From contig CAMUQR010000041.1 of the NCBI GenBank assembly GCA_947097085.1, positions 1-5,461 on the forward strand: a DNA stretch of 5,461 nt. The letters are read 5' to 3'. A model generated the notes under the pieces. The model worked only from the letters and a program-made list of their open reading frames with translations. It made no database searches and was not told the DNA's origin. This document shows positions 1 to 5,461 of the stretch, piece by piece. The position numbers and the translations under genes were made by a program. Origin of the DNA: an uncultured Candidatus Saccharibacteria bacterium (lineage in GTDB: Bacteria; Patescibacteriota; Saccharimonadia; Saccharimonadales; Saccharimonadaceae). Numbering within the stretch: position 1 is the stretch's first letter; every line of letters starts with the position of its first letter.

Positions 1-532
1 ATGAGAAAGATGGCGGTTGCTTCGGATCAAGCCATTTTTTGATTAAATCGTTGTCTTTAGTGTAATTTTCGAGCTTAGACGGATCGTTAATGTCAGTGAT
101 TTTAACCCGATAAGTTGATGGTAATTTATTCTTAGCTTCGTTAATCGCGTCAATAAAGCCTTTATCATCAACATTGCCGTTAGTGATATCTTTGCGTGCC
201 TGAGCCGATGAAATATATTCCACAGCGATTACGCCTGGTATTTTTTCGATATCGTGTTTAATCTGTTGAGCTGTTATTTCATCAATTGTATTTTTGACAT
301 AAATCGACATTTGAACTCGATCGCGAATCGAATTAACGGTATCTTTTAAGATATTGTTTGATGCCACCGCCAAGAAAATAATCAGCAGTGTGATTGTCAT
401 AATCAAAATTGCCGCTAGTGATAGCCAGGCATTACGGACAAAATTCTCCGCTCCATAGCGAAACACGCGCGTAAATGAAATCCAGCGCCTTGCAAAACTG
501 CGTTTTGGTCGATGTCGTCGTTTTTTAACCAT
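1..532 (-). CDS. ftsX: Cell division protein FtsX, N-terminal part (runs off the window)
   Basis: FtsX is the membrane subunit of the FtsEX ABC-transporter-like complex. In well-studied bacteria it passes FtsE ATP hydrolysis to periplasmic or extracellular peptidoglycan hydrolases at the septum. The visible 177 residues show a very basic cytoplasmic start (MVKKRRHRPKRSFARR), an amphipathic stretch, one clear transmembrane helix at about residues 36-57 (WLSLAAILIMTITLLIIFLA), and then the first part of the extracytoplasmic loop. That loop contains the family-typical segment VEYISSAQA (104-112). The remaining loop and the last three membrane helices lie outside the window. The ATG at 532 is preceded by GAGGGGAG with a 7-nt spacer and overlaps the ftsE stop by 8 nt, so the two genes are probably translationally coupled. 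The frame is open to the window edge. Identification is by motif and by the adjacent ftsE; I am confident of the family. Confidence 0.93.
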   Translation of the reverse strand, partial: MVKKRRHRPKRSFARRWISFTRVFRYGAENFVRNAWLSLAAILIMTITLLIIFLAVASNNILKDTVNSIRDRVQMSIYVKNTIDEITAQQIKHDIEKIPGVIAVEYISSAQARKDITNGNVDDKGFIDAINEAKNKLPSTYRVKITDINDPSKLENYTKDNDLIKKWLDPKQPPSFS

Positions 533-1211
533 CGTAATACTCCCCTCGTGATTTATCCGAAATAATTTTTCCACCCTCAATCGTAATTACTCGGCGTTTC
601 AGTTTATTAACAATATCGACATTGTGCGTCGTCAGAATCACCGTCGTGCCATAATCGTTAATCTTCTCGAGAACTTTCACAATATCCCACGAATACTTCG
701 GGTCAAGGTTACCAGTTGGCTCATCGGCGATCAAAATCCGCGGTTGACGCACTACCGAACGCGCAATCGCCACGCGCTGACGCTCACCACCAGATAACTG
801 ATGCGGAAAGGCTTTTTCCTTGCCTTTCAAGCCGACCAATTCAATCACTTTTGGCACAGCACTGTCGATTTCTCGCCTACTCATACCAGATATTTCCAGA
901 GCAAACGCCACGTTTTCAAAAACTGTACGTTGCGGTAAGAGTTTAAAATCCTGAAAAATCACCCCGATTTTGCGTCGCAACAAAGGAATGTCTTTATCAT
1001 GCAAAGTATCATAATCAATTCCACCAACCACAATCTTGCCCGAAGTTGGTTTTTCTTCGCGTGTTAATAATTTCAGCAGAGTTGACTTACCTGAACCACT
1101 CGGCCCGATGATACTCACAAATTCTCGCGGTTTAATATGCAGACTAATCCGATCCAGTGCTGGCTTGTCGCCTTTTGGATAAGTTTTCGAAACTCGATCA
1201 AGTAAAATCAT
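525..1211 (-). CDS. ftsE: Cell division ATP-binding protein FtsE
   Basis: This is the cytoplasmic ATPase of the FtsEX complex, which couples ATP hydrolysis to regulation of cell-wall hydrolases during division. The 228-residue product has every ABC ATPase motif in order: Walker A GPSGSGKST (36-44), Q-loop FQDFKLL (86-92, Q87), signature LSGGERQR (139-146), Walker B ILIADEPTG (159-167, D163 and E164), D-loop NLDP (168-171) and H-loop TTHN (H196). FQDFKLLPQRTVFENVAFAL is the form typical of FtsE. Length is normal for the family (about 220-230). I chose the ATG at 1211. The frame extends 18 nt upstream to a TTG at 1229, but that extension is made of the -10 promoter element itself and no Shine-Dalgarno precedes either codon. 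The gene overlaps ftsX by 8 nt. A predicted extended -10 promoter lies directly upstream, so the message is probably leaderless. Other ABC ATPases (LolD, MacB type) are less likely because ftsX follows. Confidence 0.96.
   Translation of the reverse strand: MILLDRVSKTYPKGDKPALDRISLHIKPREFVSIIGPSGSGKSTLLKLLTREEKPTSGKIVVGGIDYDTLHDKDIPLLRRKIGVIFQDFKLLPQRTVFENVAFALEISGMSRREIDSAVPKVIELVGLKGKEKAFPHQLSGGERQRVAIARSVVRQPRILIADEPTGNLDPKYSWDIVKVLEKINDYGTTVILTTHNVDIVNKLKRRVITIEGGKIISDKSRGEYYDG
540..547 (-). promoter_or_regulatory. Ribosome binding site of ftsX inside ftsE
   Basis: The minus strand reads GAGGGGAG here, seven bases before the ftsX ATG at 532 and inside the last codons of ftsE. It fixes the ftsX start and explains how ftsX is initiated despite the 8-nt overlap. 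By contrast, ftsE itself has no such site. Confidence 0.75.
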
Positions 1212-1217
1212 AAGCTT

Positions 1218-1226
1218 ATTATAGCA
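1218..1226 (-). promoter_or_regulatory. Extended -10 promoter of ftsE (predicted leaderless start)
   Basis: The minus strand reads TGCTATAAT, a perfect extended -10 element (TGn followed by consensus TATAAT). Six bases (AAGCTT) separate it from the ATG of ftsE, so a start seven bases after the last T of the -10 falls on the A of the ATG at 1211. No convincing -35 hexamer lies 16-18 nt upstream (AGATTC at 17 nt), which fits the weaker -35 need of extended -10 promoters. The 5' edge runs into the 3' end region of the upstream gene. The sequence match is direct; promoter activity and the leaderless transcript are inference. Confidence 0.7.
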
Positions 1227-1244
1227 CAAAATACCGCCAAGAAT

Positions 1245-2453
1245 CTAATCCAACATCCAGAATTTAGAGCTAATTGGTTGCTGGTTAATCGGATTAAATT
1301 TTGTCGTTATTTCTTGAGCCTGTTGTTTCACAAATTCATAAGTAATGAAATGGCGTGTCATTTCAGCATAAGCGTCCCCATACCGAATTTCAAACATCAG
1401 TTTTTGATTATTAGACATCACCATATCAGATGCAAGATAAACACTATCTTTCTTCCAAACTAACTTAAACCGAGCTTGATCATCACCCGAAATGTCAGCA
1501 ACATACATAGCGGTTAAACCACCAACCTTTTGCTGTTCATGTTTCTTACTGACGATCATATAAACTTGTTGATTATGAGTGACGAAACTAACTCTTAACC
1601 AAACCGACGGATTATACTGATATTCCTCGGCTAGTTCACGACTAAGAACTATCGATGGTAGATTAGCAATTTTATTATTAGTAATCAGACGATACGATTG
1701 GCCATCAGCTATTACTCCATAAACCCGTGTTGCATCCTCAAGCTTTTCACGCTTTAATAAGTTAAGATTATGGTCAAACAACCAAACGGTTTTTTGTGAA
1801 ACAGCCACCATCCCTGCTGGTGTTGACACTAGATGATCAAGCTTCCCGTCTAAATCGGAGCATTTCTTGGTTGTGGCTTGGCAGAATCTATAAACAGCAT
1901 TGCCATTCAAATCCTCGGCCTGCGAGAAATAAAACTCACCGTTATGAACAACCAATCGATCAATAATTGATCTAGTGGTTATTTTATCTGGAAAATAACG
2001 TTCATCATATGGATATTTTACCGTCTTTACCACCTTTTGCTGGCGATAATCGAACACCGAAAATCCATCCAGCGATTCATAATAGATTAAATGCTTGTCA
2101 TGATCGTAAGTTGCGTTACGAATTGTCTCTGTAAAAGTCTCATTTGTAATATGACCATGAGTATCATAAGTGATAAAACGCGCTTGTTGTGGCTTAATCA
2201 GATACGGGAAAACAACTCGACCAATAGGAATTTTAGTAATACCAAGAGCCTCGTGAACAGCGATAAATTTGGTAGCTTCTTTTGAATAATTTGAGGCACG
2301 ACGAGAGTTATTTTGATTATTTGACAAGGAAACGGCGTTTAAAACAATCACCGCTAGTAAATAAGCAACGACAATGATTATTACTATTAACCGCACTACT
2401 ATAAAAGATAACTTGACCAAAAATAATAGAATGTTACGTATTGGATTTTTCAT
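1245..2453 (-). CDS. Membrane-anchored protein with a large beta-rich extracytoplasmic domain, function unknown
   Basis: I do not recognise this 402-residue protein. The N terminus is strongly hydrophobic at about residues 8-42, interrupted by R21. It reads as one transmembrane anchor (about 19-42) with a hydrophobic lead-in, followed by a polar Asn/Ser/Arg linker (43-57). The remaining ~345 residues have no further membrane segment. They are rich in short alternating strand patterns (HLIYYESLDGFSVFDY at 121-136, GEFYFSQ at 172-178, GMVAVSQKTVWLFDHNLNLL at 214-233), resembling beta-propeller blades without a named repeat motif. Two cysteines (C191, C198) sit close enough to form a disulfide if the domain is outside the cell. 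The start is the ATG at 2453, preceded by AAAAGGAG with a 6-nt spacer; a GTG 18 nt upstream is rejected because that site lies inside the extension. It has its own promoter and separates prfB from ftsEX, suggesting an envelope role, but that is inference only. No signal peptidase or lipobox site is evident. Confidence 0.85.
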   Translation of the reverse strand: MKNPIRNILLFLVKLSFIVVRLIVIIIVVAYLLAVIVLNAVSLSNNQNNSRRASNYSKEATKFIAVHEALGITKIPIGRVVFPYLIKPQQARFITYDTHGHITNETFTETIRNATYDHDKHLIYYESLDGFSVFDYRQQKVVKTVKYPYDERYFPDKITTRSIIDRLVVHNGEFYFSQAEDLNGNAVYRFCQATTKKCSDLDGKLDHLVSTPAGMVAVSQKTVWLFDHNLNLLKREKLEDATRVYGVIADGQSYRLITNNKIANLPSIVLSRELAEEYQYNPSVWLRVSFVTHNQQVYMIVSKKHEQQKVGGLTAMYVADISGDDQARFKLVWKKDSVYLASDMVMSNNQKLMFEIRYGDAYAEMTRHFITYEFVKQQAQEITTKFNPINQQPISSKFWMLD

Positions 2454-2459
2454 TGATCG

Positions 2460-2467
2460 CTCCTTTT
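2460..2467 (-). promoter_or_regulatory. Ribosome binding site fixing the start of the unknown membrane protein
   Basis: AAAAGGAG on the minus strand ends six bases before the ATG at 2453, an ideal spacing. The in-frame GTG at 2471 would place this site inside the coding region, so the shorter 402-residue product is preferred. Confidence 0.8.
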
Positions 2468-2494
2468 GCACTACGCGTTATATGCTTAAGTTTT

Positions 2495-2522
2495 ATTATA
2501 GAGCTTTTTGTAAAATATGCAA
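2495..2522 (-). promoter_or_regulatory. Sigma70-like promoter of the unknown membrane protein gene
   Basis: A consensus -10 TATAAT occupies 2500-2495 on the minus strand. A weak -35 candidate, TTGCAT (2522-2517), sits 16 nt upstream. The predicted start is near 2487-2488, giving a leader of about 34 nt that contains the AAAAGGAG site. The element is in the 82-nt gap after prfB, and the core CTATAATAA is shared exactly with the ftsE promoter. The -10 match is strong; the -35 matches the consensus in only three of six positions. Confidence 0.6.
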
Positions 2523-2535
2523 CACAATCAGTTAA

Positions 2536-3630
2536 TTAGTTTTTTGATGCCAATAAACTATCTAAATATGCCTCGATAAAACCATCGATTTTGCCGTCGA
2601 GCACTTTGGCGACGTCAGTTTCTTGATATTTTGTCCGCGTATCTTTCACCAAAGTATAAGGGTGCAATACATAATTGCGGATTTGCGCGCCCCAACTAGC
2701 CGACTCGCCAGCTTTTAATTGTGATAAATCCTCGGCTTGTTGTTGCTCCTGCATTTCAGCTAGTTTTGCCATCAAAATTGCCAGCGCCACTGCTTTGTTT
2801 TGAATCTGCGAACGTTCGTTTTGAATCGCTACCGTCAATCCCGTCGGAATATGCATCACGCGCACTGCACTATCAGTTGTATTAACGCTCTGTCCACCAT
2901 GGCCACCCGAGCGATAATAATCAATTTTTAAATCTAATTCGGCAATTTTAAGCTCATCGGCTTCGATTTTTGGCAAAACTTCCACTAGCGCAAAACTGGT
3001 CTGGCGCAAATTATCGGCGTTGAACGGACTAAGGCGGACGAGTCGGTGGACACCATGCTCGCTTTTTAATTTACCATAAGCAAACGGACCTGATACTTCG
3101 TAAACTGCTGTTTTAATCCCAGCCTCATCACTCGTCTGACGCTCAATTAAATTCACCGTAAATTGTTGGTTTTTGAGCCAGCGCAAGTACATCCGCTCGA
3201 GCATTTCGGTAAAATCCTGAGCATCCAGCCCGCCAACTCCACTAGTCAAGCGCAAAATCACATCACTGGCATCATGTTTACCGTTAAACGCCAACGCTCG
3301 CTTCAACTCAGTCAATTGCTCGGCTAACGCCTCAATCTGACGCTCCACTTCTTCCAGCCAAGTCTTATCATCAATCGCCAACAACTCGCGATAATCCGCC
3401 AATTGTAGTTTCATCGCCTGCCATGGTTGCAAAAATTCCTGCTTGCTCGCGACAGTTTTAGCCAAGGCTTGTGCTTTGATTGGATCATTCCAAATTGACG
3501 GCTGATTAAGTTGATCTTCCAATTCAGCTAATTCTTGCGCTTTAGCTTCGATTTGCAATTGCGCATAAGCCACCTCAAAATCAGCGGTTAATTCTGCTAG
3601 CCTTGCCTCAATTCCCGCGCGATTTGCCAT
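2536..3630 (-). CDS. prfB: Peptide chain release factor 2 (RF2)
   Basis: RF2 recognises UAA and UGA stop codons in the ribosomal A site and triggers hydrolysis of peptidyl-tRNA. The 364-residue product is of normal length. It has an alpha-helical N-terminal domain (about 1-115), the stop-codon anticodon tripeptide SPF (201-203) within GVHRLVRLSPF, the catalytic GGQ (245-247) in YRSGGHGGQSVN, and the C-terminal block WGAQIRNYVLHPYTLVKDTRT (313-333). SPF distinguishes it from RF1, which has PxT. The ATG at 3630 is preceded by AAAGGA with a 9-nt spacer, lying in the last codons of the peptidase gene 6 nt upstream, so translation is probably coupled. The reading frame is continuous through the region where many bacteria carry an in-frame UGA and a programmed +1 frameshift (codon ~26 in E. 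coli), so that autoregulation is absent here. No clear terminator follows. Confidence 0.97.
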   Translation of the reverse strand: MANRAGIEARLAELTADFEVAYAQLQIEAKAQELAELEDQLNQPSIWNDPIKAQALAKTVASKQEFLQPWQAMKLQLADYRELLAIDDKTWLEEVERQIEALAEQLTELKRALAFNGKHDASDVILRLTSGVGGLDAQDFTEMLERMYLRWLKNQQFTVNLIERQTSDEAGIKTAVYEVSGPFAYGKLKSEHGVHRLVRLSPFNADNLRQTSFALVEVLPKIEADELKIAELDLKIDYYRSGGHGGQSVNTTDSAVRVMHIPTGLTVAIQNERSQIQNKAVALAILMAKLAEMQEQQQAEDLSQLKAGESASWGAQIRNYVLHPYTLVKDTRTKYQETDVAKVLDGKIDGFIEAYLDSLLASKN

Positions 3631-3636
3631 AGCTTT

Positions 3637-4920
3637 TTATCCTTTAAAAACTGTTTTTAGTTTAGCGTTTAGTTTTTCCAGCAGTCCCTGATCGACATTG
3701 CCGACTCCAACCAGCGCCCATTTACCATTAACCATAAAATCTTGGACAATGGCTACGATTTCAGCTTTAGAAATCTTCGCCCAATGGTTTGGCACAGTAG
3801 CATAACTACGGATTTTATGGTTAGTAAAATATTCCTCGCCATAAAAATTAGCTAGTTGTGAAATTGTCTGGGTGTTAATCTGGAACGAACCCAGGCCATA
3901 GCTCTTCGTTTCGTCAATCTCTTTTTTGGTAATTTTGCCAGCTGCTACTTGTTTGAGTTCGTCAATAATTAAATCAAACAGCGCCTCAGCCGTCTCAGGC
4001 ATCACTTGTCCCGCAAAATCCCAACAACAATCGTGATGACGCTCATCATAATCAGAATAAATACTGTAGACCAGCCCCCGTTCCCGCGCCTTGCCAAAAA
4101 TCCGCGAATAAGTCGTACCAGTCAAAATATGATTAAGCGCTTCCATAGCGTAAGCTTCACGCTGGGTTAATTTTCGCTCCAAAATCAGTGACACGCCAAA
4201 GGTCAGACTGCGACCATTTTTTTGTTTAATTAAAGTGGCGTCATGTGAATGAATTTGATCGTGCGGAATCGGTAATAATTCGCCTTTTGGCAATTTCCAT
4301 TTTTCGAGCAAAGCCCGCAACTTGCGCTCGCGATTTGTTAAACGCCCCGCCACCAAAAACCGCATATTCTCAATAGTATGAGTGCGTGTGTGATGCTCGA
4401 CCACATCTTCTAGCTGGATATTATCAATTGTCGCGATTCGCTGTTTTAAATCCAGCACTTGCTCACCCAATAGTTGTTGCATTCGATACCATAACAGATT
4501 GGAGTGATTTGACAACATTGCCGTTAATTCATTACGAATATTACCCTGCTCAGCCTCGAGTTTTGACTGAGAAAAACGCGGTTGACAGATCGCCAACTGT
4601 TGTAATTTTAACACCCTTTCCCATTCAAAATCAGCACACACTCCGAGATACACCATTGATGTATCTGATGTGTAAGCATTATTGCGAGCACCGTTTTTGG
4701 AAAACTCCGCCGCGTATTCCTGCTCACTTTCAAATTTCGTATTGGCGCCGAACGACATATGTTCCATCACATGTGCCGTCTCGTATACTTCTGGCGAGCG
4801 CACTAGTCGATTACCTGCCCGAAAATGAATCTTATATTGCATCACGGTAGCGTCGGGAATATTGATGAACAAACCCCGGGCACCGTTTTTAAGCACCACT
4901 TCTTTAACCGTGTGTTTCAT
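3637..4920 (-). CDS. M16-family zinc metallopeptidase (single-chain, two-domain, M16B-like)
   Basis: This is a pitrilysin / mitochondrial-processing-peptidase-like (clan ME) metallopeptidase of 427 residues, the usual size of bacterial M16B proteins with one active and one inactive-like domain. The inverted zinc motif HxxEH is intact as H50-VM-E53-H54. The downstream conserved glutamates are E124 and E131; E131 lies 77 residues after H54, matching the third zinc ligand of the family. The C-terminal half carries the substrate-binding signature R281-GLVYS (281-286). The catalytic set therefore looks complete. I see no signal peptide or membrane helix, so it should be cytoplasmic. Its substrate is unknown; family members degrade or process unstructured peptides. 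It lies between secA (15 nt) and prfB (6 nt), apparently in one operon. Many bacterial M16B genes come as pairs with an inactive partner, but only one copy is seen here. A segment HHDCC (295-299) just after the R/Y motif is unusual. The ATG start is supported by a perfect AAGGAGG. Confidence 0.92.
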   Translation of the reverse strand: MKHTVKEVVLKNGARGLFINIPDATVMQYKIHFRAGNRLVRSPEVYETAHVMEHMSFGANTKFESEQEYAAEFSKNGARNNAYTSDTSMVYLGVCADFEWERVLKLQQLAICQPRFSQSKLEAEQGNIRNELTAMLSNHSNLLWYRMQQLLGEQVLDLKQRIATIDNIQLEDVVEHHTRTHTIENMRFLVAGRLTNRERKLRALLEKWKLPKGELLPIPHDQIHSHDATLIKQKNGRSLTFGVSLILERKLTQREAYAMEALNHILTGTTYSRIFGKARERGLVYSIYSDYDERHHDCCWDFAGQVMPETAEALFDLIIDELKQVAAGKITKKEIDETKSYGLGSFQINTQTISQLANFYGEEYFTNHKIRSYATVPNHWAKISKAEIVAIVQDFMVNGKWALVGVGNVDQGLLEKLNAKLKTVFKG

Positions 4921-4923
4921 AAC

Positions 4924-4930
4924 CCTCCTT
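4924..4930 (-). promoter_or_regulatory. Strong ribosome binding site of the M16 peptidase, with short spacing
   Basis: AAGGAGG, a full match to the anti-Shine-Dalgarno core, ends only three bases before the ATG at 4920. This is closer than the common 5-9 nt. No other plausible in-frame start lies nearby, since the next methionine is residue 27, inside the conserved first domain. The site lies in the 15-nt gap after secA. Confidence 0.75.
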
Positions 4931-4935
4931 AATAA

Positions 4936-5461
4936 CTATTTACGGCGACCTTTTTTGCGGTTTTTGCGCTCAGTTTTTTTCTTTTTACGATCAAGATTTT
5001 TGGTTTTAACAGTAGTTTTAACCGCAGTTTTAGCCCCAAAGTCATCATCACCGACGCCTTTATGGCTGGAAATTTCATTGACGCCTTTTTCAACTGCACC
5101 TTCGGCGGCTTTAGTCAGTTCAGTTTGGTAATCATCATCAACCAAGCTTGGATTGAGCTGGTTTTGCGACAGGTTTAAGATAGTTTTGAGAACTTCATCA
5201 CGCAATGACATCTGCACCGCTTCAAACAGCTTCTGTGATTCAGCTCGATACTCCACCAGCGGATCACGCTGACCGATACTGCGCCAGTGAATACCCTCAC
5301 GCAAGTGTTGCATATTCTCGAGGTGTTGCATCCACAGCACGTCTAGCACTTGCATATAGACTTCACGCTCGATTTTGCGCATTAACTCTGGAGTAAATTC
5401 TGCTTCTTTTTCGGCATAGACTTCTTTGAGGAGCTTGCGAGTAGCATTTAAGCGTTCTTTG
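4936..5461 (-). CDS. secA: Preprotein translocase ATPase SecA, C-terminal part (5' end outside window)
   Basis: SecA is the cytoplasmic motor ATPase that drives unfolded preproteins through SecYEG. The visible 174 residues (frame open to the window edge, first full codon at 5460) belong to the end of the helical scaffold and wing region. They include VLWMQHLENMQHLREGIHWR (41-60) and GQRDPLVEYRAESQKLF (63-79), matching the conserved W..HL..M..LR.GI and Q.DPL.EY blocks of SecA. The nucleotide-binding domains are upstream, outside the window. After about residue 97 the sequence becomes an acidic, then lysine- and arginine-rich linker ending in DRKKKKTERKNRKKGRRK. The usual C-terminal zinc-binding tail (CxCxSGxxxxxCC or H) that binds SecB and phospholipids in many bacteria is absent. 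The gene ends with TAG 15 nt before the M16 peptidase gene. Identity is secure from the conserved blocks; the tail is lineage-specific. Confidence 0.95.
   Translation of the reverse strand, partial: KERLNATRKLLKEVYAEKEAEFTPELMRKIEREVYMQVLDVLWMQHLENMQHLREGIHWRSIGQRDPLVEYRAESQKLFEAVQMSLRDEVLKTILNLSQNQLNPSLVDDDYQTELTKAAEGAVEKGVNEISSHKGVGDDDFGAKTAVKTTVKTKNLDRKKKKTERKNRKKGRRK

Noticed and set aside
716..946. Plus-strand open frame opposite ftsE
   Set aside because: It is antisense to the Walker B and signature region of a clearly intact ABC ATPase and has no recognisable features.
1212..1229. Longer FtsE and longer unknown-protein starts (TTG at 1229, GTG at 2471)
   Set aside because: The added codons consist of the -10 element in one case and the Shine-Dalgarno in the other, so the downstream ATG codons are preferred.
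1278..2285. Plus-strand frames at 1278-1463 and 2091-2285
   Set aside because: Both are short, antisense to the unknown membrane protein gene, and have unremarkable translations.
2480..2520. Direct repeat ATATGC at 2480-2485 and 2515-2520 flanking the -10 of the unknown gene
   Set aside because: Six bases in very AT-rich sequence is easily chance, and the upstream copy overlaps the -35 candidate. Not enough to call an operator.
2454..2535. Possible rho-independent terminator after prfB
   Set aside because: The gap is AT-rich, but I found no GC-paired stem followed by a T-run on the minus strand. Termination there, if any, is not visible.
4386..4850. A 154-codon plus-strand open frame
   Set aside because: It lies wholly antisense to the M16 peptidase, whose catalytic motifs are intact, and its translation shows no domain or plausible composition.
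4862..5131. An 89-codon plus-strand frame with a hydrophobic, phenylalanine/leucine-rich start
   Set aside because: The apparent hydrophobicity comes from reading the lysine/arginine-rich SecA tail on the opposite strand; no independent support.
5205..5396. Plus-strand open frame opposite secA
   Set aside because: Antisense to the conserved SecA blocks; no support.

Overview
The window is a fully minus-strand, gene-dense stretch of a bacterial chromosome, moderate to low in GC. In transcription order (high to low coordinates) it holds the 3' end of secA, an M16-family metallopeptidase gene, prfB (release factor 2), an unrecognised membrane-anchored protein gene, ftsE, and the 5' part of ftsX. 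All plus-strand open frames look like shadows of these genes. No stretch over 300 bases lacks a gene, and I see no tRNA, rRNA, CRISPR array or mobile element.

The likely source is a Patescibacteria/CPR organism, with Candidatus Saccharibacteria (TM7) as my best guess. This is inference. It rests on the secA / M16 / prfB / ftsEX neighbourhood, the compact layout, and a SecA that ends in a polybasic tail instead of the usual zinc-binding tail. No 16S rRNA or other decisive marker is present. No CDS has an in-frame TGA, and an RF2 with SPF and GGQ motifs is encoded, so TGA is most likely a normal stop here and not glycine as in Gracilibacteria/Absconditabacteria. The five visible stops are three TAA and two TAG.

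Layout: (1) 5461-2536 is secA, then 15 nt, the M16 peptidase, then 6 nt, prfB. The tight spacing and overlapping translation signals suggest one transcript. (2) The 82-nt gap at 2454-2535 carries a sigma70-like promoter for the unknown gene at 2453-1245. That gene encodes a protein with an N-terminal membrane anchor and a large beta-rich, probably extracytoplasmic domain. (3) The 33-nt gap at 1212-1244 carries an extended -10 element placed so that the predicted +1 is the A of the ftsE ATG, implying a leaderless ftsE mRNA. ftsE and ftsX overlap by 8 nt and are presumably co-translated.

Functionally the window joins protein export (SecA), proteolysis (M16), translation termination (RF2) and the FtsEX ABC system, which in other bacteria regulates septal peptidoglycan hydrolases. 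The least explained element is the 402-residue membrane-anchored protein between prfB and ftsEX. It is a candidate envelope protein, but its function cannot be assigned from sequence.
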